64,000 nucleotides of DNA, from contig CAJHZI010000548.1 in NCBI GenBank assembly GCA_905160935.1, forward strand, positions 2,329,501 to 2,393,500, given 5' to 3'. Positions 37,921 to 46,900 of the stretch are shown here, piece by piece. The stretch's first letter is position 1. Each line of letters begins with the position of its first letter. Position numbers and translations under genes: made by a program. The notes under the pieces are model-generated. The model worked only from the letters and a program-made list of their open reading frames with translations, was not told the origin of the DNA and ran no database searches. This DNA is from Enchytraeus crypticus. Its lineage: Eukaryota > Annelida > Clitellata > Enchytraeida > Enchytraeidae.

Positions 37921-40900
37921 AAGCACCTGATCTATCAGTCAGTCAATCAATCAATTGATTAACTAAGTACCTGATCAAAGAATCAGTCAATTAATGATTA
38001 ACTAATCATATGATAAATCAATCAGTAAATTAATTAACTAATCACCTGAGCAATTAATCAGTCTATCAGTCAATTAACTAAGCAACTGATCAAACAATTG
38101 GTTAATTGATTATTTAAACACCTGATCAATCAATCAGTCAATCAGTTAATTAACTAAGTAACTGATTAGGAATATGCAAACTGTAACTACTAATTTTCTA
38201 CAAAGACTTAAGAGCACGGGCCCACCGTACTGAAACTTTCGTAAAAGTCCTGCTGGATTAAAAGTCGCTCCGTTACTGACATGCTCTTGAAGAAGTTCCT
38301 GACGTTAAATTAGTCCTTAGGCATTTAGCTTTGAAACCATATGAATATTAACTACATAATAAATGCTGTAAACATTAAAATAAATTAAAAAAACAATCAT
38401 TAACGTTTCAAATATTTGATTAAAAAAGTAATTTGTTAGTTACTTTTGCAATTAATTCACTACAGTAGAATTGTCAACAGATATAATATTAAAAACAAAA
38501 ATAGATTCAGAGACAGGCTAAGATTATAAAAGTTAGATGATTCACTTATAATTATGTGGACATGAAGAGGAAAGCGGAAGAAAGAGAAGCGTAGAGGCGT
38601 TATATACCATGGACTTGCCGAAGGCAATGCACTATGAGAGAGAGATAATACCAAATAATACCATGAGATTTAGGCACCGGCTGATTTCGAAGAGGCTCTG
38701 ACATTCCTGACAATGGTCGAATTGTTCTGCAATAAAACAAGGAACACATTTATATTCTCTGTATCCATGAGATTCCACATCTTAATATCTATAGTATAAT
38801 TGACTTGTACAGCCAATTTCGATTAGATATCCAGGGATAAACTAACTTCAAGCAATAGTTACTTCACAAAAGTGAACAAAAAAAGTGTCCACTAATAGAA
38901 AATTTTTTTAAAAAAATTTTCTTTTCACGACATGAGGTTTTTTTCTACATGTGCAAAAAAAATAAATTTGGTGTAATATTCGCTGATACCAAACAAAATA
39001 AGATAAACTCATTCAAGGGAAATTGATAGTTCACATCAAAACAGTCATAACACACTAACTGTTAACAACTTTGTGAATACAATGATGTATGGCTGGAGCC
39101 AGTGGCGATGTCGGTAATATATTCGACCGCGGATCAGTATGTGTGGGGTTCAAATCCTGGGCTCGCCCATCGCTGACATCGCTTTCGAGTGAGGAAACTG
39201 ACGTTAACATTAGCTTTACCAGCTTTAAAGTCAAGATGAAAATAATGATGAATATGCATCCAGCAGGTTAATTAATTTTTTATTACAAGAATAGTCTGTG
39301 AAATGTTAATAGAGAATATCATACCACTGTCACACACCTACGATAGTTGATCTTTCCGAAGTCTGTGTAGAGATTCATGAGCACATTGAGTATGATGGGC
39401 TGACAGAGAGTTTGATTAATCGTAGGTCTCCTATCAGGGTCAAGATGAAGCATGCTGAGGATGAGCTGCCTCAACTCATCGCTGTAGTGATCGGCTATAG
39501 GAGAGAACGCCCCCCTCATTATCTTCATCACGAGAGCTGGCAGTGTCTGCACATTATTCATTTTACTTATTTATCAATTTATTTATTTTACTTCTTTATT
39601 GAAAACAATAGGGCTCTAGAGTTAGCAGGCTGATGATAATAGAATGATAATAACAGGCAGATAACAACAGGCAGATAACAACAGACTGATAACAACAGGC
39701 TGATAACAACACGCTGATAACAACACGCTGATGACAACAGGCTGATAACAACAGGCTGATAAAAACAGGCTGATAACAACAGGCTGATAACAACGCTCTG
39801 ATAACAACAAGCTGAGTAGGGAGCACGTTGGTTATTTTTCGACTGCAGATTATAAGTTCGGGCGGTGATTAAATTCAAAACTCTCTCAGTAGGCATACTT
39901 TTGAATTGAGAATCTGACGATAAAGTAGAGTTGTAGCCTTAAAATACAAATTGGGCTACATACAGAAAATGTGACAGCACTTTTTCAATATTTTCAGACC
40001 AATACCTGAGATGTAATACTAAAAGCAAAACAAAATAGCAACAAAAGAACACAACAGCAACAACAATAAAAATAGAATAAATAATTATCACATACCTGAG
40101 CCTCAAAAGCTCTCTTCAGAGTTACCAACTCATACAAAACACACCCAAGAGCCCATATGTCACTCTTTTGGTTGTATGTTTATATTTCTGTAAGAAAATC
40201 TTGCACTTAAAAACAAAATGGAGTACACCTACACTATTATTATTATTAGTAAGCTTTTAGTTATTAGCTATTTAAGTGATTACGTTTTAAAAATGTCTAT
40301 CACAGATATGAACCGAATTCAAAATTATAGTTTTAGTTTTCATGTCTTACTAAGCAATCATTAAAAATGAGACATTTTATTAGTTAATTAATACAATTTA
40401 AATTTTCCCATGCTTCAAAAAGTAAAAAATATGCATCTAAATGCATAAATTTCCCCTAATTATTCAAAGCCCACTAAAGCAGACTCTGACAAAAGTTGCG
40501 TAGAAATTATTTTTAGAAAATAATTCACCATCGATAAAAAGTATCAGTTTAGGTGTTAAAATATACAGCACTTGTACTGAGATTTGCGAATTGATCGAAG
40601 AAAAGTGTGCGTATTCAAAAAGTAGACATTTGAATGTGATGTCTAACTATTTATACCGGCTGTGCAAAACATTCAACAGAGCGACCTAGTCAAATAAATG
40701 TAGTTATAATATAATACATTGTTTCGCTATATTTCCCATAAATATTACGCCAACATTCACCTATCTAGTCTACTTGCCAATAAATAGTTAATAAATAATA
40801 AATAATTATTAGTTATAACTTACATATAGAAAACAAATTAAACTCTTCTCAGTTAAATTATATTGAATTTACTACCTATCCGGGCATTGATAAACAACGG

Positions 40901-43900
40901 TTATAAATCAGATCAACGGCAATTTCAGACAAATAAGGATATGGTTTGCTCTCACATAACTCCGGTGAAATGTAGCATGGTGTTCCAACAACCTATACCA
41001 ATCAATCAATCAATTTATCTATCAAACAATCAATCAATTTTTTGATCAATCAAACATAACTAAATCAATTAGAAAATAAATTGCTCAATATAATAAAAAT
41101 AAAGGTCATATTAATAAGAGTCATTATTAATACTAATAGCAGTCATACTAATATCAGTCATACTAATATCAGTCATACTAATATCAGTCATACTAATATC
41201 AGTCATACTAATATCAGTCATACTAATAACAGTCATACTAACATCAGTCATACACCTTGGAAATACACCTGTACCTAATATGTAAAGATAAATACATTTT
41301 TTAACTAATTAAAATAATTATGTAAAAAGCAGCAAAATCTTGCAATTATACATAATTTAATATAGATCTATCAAACAAGATTACCGTGTAAGCTTTACTT
41401 TTGCTGCTAAGGACTTTGGAAATTCCAAAGTCACCTATCTTAACAGACTGCTTCTTTCGATCGAGAAGAATATTTTGTGTCTTAAGGTCACGATGAAGAA
41501 TCTGCTTTGAATGAACATGTTGTAAAGACAGCAACATCTGAACAAAGAGCCGTAGTATTTCCTGAAATAATACAAGACCGACCAATTTAAAATAATAATA
41601 TAATTAATAATGAAATATTAGAAGCATCGTCATCAAAAGTCTAATTTGAAAATTGCCTGGTCCTTTACAGGCTCTCATACAGCACCAAGAAATAATTAGC
41701 AGCCAGTACTTCACAAATGACAAATGAGGTTAAAACATATATTTTCTTTGCCTAGTTTTTAATTTATTTTACTTTGTCTGATTTTGTCGACTCCTGATAA
41801 AATGTAACACTCATGCATTCACAATTGTGCAATTTACATGAACTATAGTGACATTTATTTGACCTGAGTTTTACCTAGTCCTTCGAAACAATTTAGAGTT
41901 ACTAGGATTTATTTCATTCTGTATTTGCTTCTGACTAGACATCTAGCATAGTTAGAGAGCTTAGACTATTGTAACTATATCATATAGACACTGAGTTGAT
42001 TTTCAAACCTCTTCTTCTAAAAGCTGGCCATTTCTCTGCTGAATATATTCAAATACAGTTCCACCTGAAAATAAAATACAACATCTGTCTCTTAAATTTA
42101 TTGTTCGTCCAAAACAAGAAAATTAATCATACTTTCTGTTCTGTTCATTAAATGGAAAATGAAACTCAAAATACGATTTTTTTTACAGAAAAAACTCAAC
42201 CAGACAAAGACCAAAACAATATTCTAACAAAATTCCCTCAGAGCTAAATTTACTTTAGAAATATGTACATATATTTTATATATATATATATATATACATG
42301 TATACATATATATATATATATTTTATAGAATATATATATAACATAACATTACAGAGTCAGGAAGAGAGAGAGAGAGACAGAACTATGTTTTATTTCGATA
42401 CACTCAAAATATACAGTGCCATACAAAAACAAGGCCGTCAAAGAGGTCACAAGTAACCTATCTAGTTGACCACCCCTCAATCATACAAATTGCAAAATAA
42501 CTAGGCAATCGAAATAAACCTGAAGTACAAGTGAAATAAATTCTAGTTAATACAGTTTGAAATAATAACAACAGGAATTTTAAAACAAAATATTGCTTCT
42601 GCCGATAAATCTAAGCAACAGAGAATCACTACAAAGAAACACAGAGAACTAAACAGAAACACAGAGTAGCACTTAATTAGTTCAAAATTGAAACTTTAAG
42701 AAAAATTCTATAAATAATTAAACAAGATAGCCCAGTATACGATTTCAACGAACGAACTAATCAAAATGATCAATGTTGAAACGCACTCAACGAATCCCAT
42801 GATATTGTATTATTACAGATTAATTAAATGCTTATGACAATGAAACTTATTATAACAATGAACTAAAGTAGCTCTCTAATTTGGATACAAACTATTTAAC
42901 CGAGTGAGAATTACGTATCACTGTAGGGATTTTGTTCCATTCAAAAATGCAATCAAAAATATAGGATTTAAAAAGGTAGGATTTGAATTTGAATATATAT
43001 AATTAGTGTTAGATAGCCTGGTATCATAAGGATGACTTAACTGTAGAGTGCTGAAAATATCTCTAACGGCTATCGACATTACACCATTATAATTGAGACT
43101 CTCATAGATAATTTTACAAACAGACAATTTATAAAAAGTTGATAAAGTGGTAAAGTGCCATAGTTAATGTGTAATTGATTAACATGATAGAATTTATGCT
43201 GATTTTGCAAGGTTCTTAGAACTCTATTGCAAGAGATTTGGAGTGGACGTAACAGATTTAAAGACGTTTTACCATAAATTTCAATTCCATATTGAATTCT
43301 TGAATGAATGAGGGCAAAATAAAGATCTCTGCGACAGTTCATGGGAATTAAGTTTCTTCGTCTGTAAAGCATACCATTTAGACTATTCACCTTTGAGACT
43401 AGAAAATTAATGTGATCTTTAAACGAGAGTTTATCATCAAGTAGTATTCCAAGAAATTTCGTACCATGAACCCTACTAATTAGGCTGTTATTTAGTTTGA
43501 TGCAGAGATCATTAGATTTAATAAAACTGTCGTCGTCAATTTTATGATGGAATAGTATATACGCCGATTTGGCGCAATTTACTGTTAATTGATTGTATTT
43601 GAACCAGAGGCTTATTTGAGAGCAGGCCAAATTAGCTGATTGGTACAATTCAATAAGATTTTTACCTACTACAAATAGATTTGAATCATCTGCAAAAAGT
43701 TTTAAAGACGCATTAGAACAAGCATACTGCATATCCTTCACATAGATTAGAAATAAAGGAGGACCTAAGATTGAGCCTTGAGGAACGCCAATTGATAGCT
43801 TCTTTGTGCGGCAAGTATAGTCACCAATAAACGTGAATTGCTGCCTATCAGAAAGGTACGATTTATATAAGTCATAGGCTCTACCTCGTATACCATAATT

Positions 43901-46900
43901 ATTTAGTTTATATAGCAGAATATTGTGATCAACCGAATCAAAGGCTTTACTGAGGTCTAGAAAGATACCCAGTACACGATTGTTTTTAGCATTTTCAGTT
44001 TTTATCATATTCATACCACTAAATAATGCATCAATTGTAGAGTGACCTGTCCTAAAACCAAATTGGTGTTCATATAGAGTATTGAAATGGTTTAAGAAGT
44101 CAATGGTACATTTAAAAATTATCTTTTCAAATATTTTGCTCAAAATATTGAGCAAAGATATCAGTCTGTAATTTTCAATATCATCAGTATTACCTTTTTT
44201 ATAAATAGGAATAACTTTTGCAATTTTTAAACAGGAAGGAAAGTACCCTTGCTCGAAACAATTATTAATGATGAAGGCGATAGGGGTAGAGACATGATGC
44301 GCTGATAATTGTAAAATTTTTGTGGATATTGAATCATGGCCAGTGGATGAGCTTCTATTGAGGTTTTGAATCACATTGAAAACTTCATTAGGTGAAGAAG
44401 CAGCTAAAAAAATTGAATGGGGAAAACTTTCACCGAGAAAATGTTTAAACTCCATATCACTTTTAGCGAAAATATTAGCTAGATTCTTGCCAATATTGGC
44501 AAAATAGTTATTAAATTCATTGGCAATTTCTTGTTTGTTTGTAATTGTTCTACTATTTGAGCATATACACTCAATAGTGGTATTTTTTGTTTTATTATTG
44601 TGGCTAGTTATATTATTTAAAGTCTTCCAAATACTTCTAATAGAATTTGTTCTTTTATTGAGTAGATTTTTAAAGTAAATTTGCCGAAAACTCTTAATGT
44701 CTTTCTCTAGCAACTTTCGAGAAGATTTATATTTCAGTTCAGTATCTTTGTTTTTCGTTTTCCTGAAGTTAAAGTACAAATCGTTTTTATTTTAATTCGT
44801 TTCTTTAATTCATTAGTCAACCATGGCTTATCTTCAAATCTCTTACGTGAACACTGAACTAGTGAAAAGTTTTTCTCGATTGAATTGATCAAGGTTGACG
44901 TTAAAAATTCAATAGAGTTATCAATGCTAGACGAGTTGTAAATTTGAGCCCAATCTAATAATGTGAGGTGATATTTAAAGTTGCTGATATTTCTATTAGA
45001 GAATATTCATATCATTGGCCGTGTAGAGTAGTCGACTCTTTTTTTATTTGACACTATAAGGACAATGTTAAAAAAATGGTCGCTTAGATCGCTTGTAACT
45101 GTTAATGATTTAATACTATGTGAGTAAACTTTAGATAATTCTGAACCAAAATTGCAGAATATGTGATCAATAATACTTTGAGAGTTATTAACATAGTGTG
45201 TAGGAAGGAGAGAGAAAGGTGTAAAGTTCATGTTACTCAAGACATTAACGTATCTTTACATGGCACTGATCGAATTAATTTTAAGCAGGTCAATGTTCAT
45301 GTCACCACATATCACACTGCGCTTAGTAGGTTTATATACAGTAAGAAAATTAGACAATGTATCAATAAATTCAGGTATTGACTTACTCGGGTGTCGATAA
45401 AAAAGATAAATACGGAGATTACTGCTTTTAGTGATGGCATCAATTATAATGAATTCAGTAGCATCATTGAAAACATTTATATCCGTAGAAGTGGTAACTA
45501 TTTTAAAGGCAATGGAGTTATGAACTAATATACCAACACCACCAGCACGTCGAGTACCTGGTGGGCAGGAGATAAAAGTATAATCCTGGAAGACATTGTC
45601 GAAGTAATTAAGATTAGTGGACCAAATCTCAGACAGTAAAATTAAATCAAAATAATGATCATACAAACATAAAAAACTAAGTAGTTTTAAATAATTAGCA
45701 TTAATGCTTCTAATGTTAATGTGAATAAATGATAGACTACAATGAGAATGAAATTGTTTAATAACATTATTAGATGATTCAGGGGTATATAAACCGAGCT
45801 AGCAATGAGATCCTTATCAATTAAACCGCTGAAAGTTAAATCGTCATTCATGATGACTCAGAAGATGATTTGAAAACCCACTCACGTATTAAACAGTCAG
45901 TAGGCCAAGTGTTCGCATCAAAAAGAATGTTATCATAGCTTGAATCGCATGTTACCATAAAGGCCGCAGAGTTGAATTCCCGACCATTTTTTGCAACACC
46001 AGAGAGTTTTTTACATGAGATAACTCTACAGTTATCTCATATAAAAAACTCTCTGGTGTCGCAAAAAATGGTCCCAGCTGATGACAGAAATTCTTTAACA
46101 GTTTCCACAGTGGTTTCCTTGTCCAAACGTCCCACGAAGATAGTTGTTTTTTTTGGGACCACTTTGAGAGATGAGTCCATCGGTTTCTTCCCGGATACAA
46201 CACGCCTAACTTTATGAAGATTCACCTGTGATTCTTTAGAAGCATTGATGGCATGATTTAATGGGTGAGCGAAGCTTTGGGTGGCCAAAATGGAATTAGC
46301 CCATGATTGCGATGGTTGAGTTGGTGGGGCCGCTACGGATGCATATGATCTGGGGGTGGTAAGTGATCACAGCTAGGAGTTGTAGGTAGGCGCTTCCTTA
46401 AGTCAGCAATGACATCTTCTACCAGTTGAAGCCTAGCTTTAATGGCTTTATTTTCTTCCTGAAGAGAAGAGATCATTTCCGTGAACACGTGTTTAAGGGA
46501 GAGGGCAATTATGGGACGTAACGCTTTGCCAAGTTCGTCCACCACCTCCCCATTATGAAGGGCTTCTATAATTTCTTCTCCCGTGGTTGAGCGTGGCTTA
46601 GGAGGCATGACGAGTTGTATGAGGAAGCAATTATATGCTTGTTTATATATATATATATATATTATATATATATATTCTAAAAAGACTATTAAAATATTAT
46701 TGAGTCACAGGTAGTTCATTATAATTCTCACAAAGAATTCAAAATTCACCATTTAAGAACATACAATACAACTGTGCAATCAATGATAATTTATAATTTA
46801 TTATTATAATAATTTTTACTTTTACAATAATAATTGTAAAAGTAATAATAAATAATCATCATCACCATCTTTCCTTGAATTCCATTTGGGTTGGAATATG

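Larger units (their letters stand above)
42360..46640 (-). mobile_element. degraded two-ORF non-LTR retrotransposon in NEK8 intron 2
   Basis: Order on the minus strand: ORF1 (46608-45848), endonuclease (about 45851-45007), reverse transcriptase (44779-43079), then about 700 nt of 3' region ending near AATAAAAC at 42387. It lies in the same orientation as NEK8. Several frameshifts show it is dead. RT motifs resemble the CR1/Jockey supergroup, clade not resolved. Confidence 0.88.
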
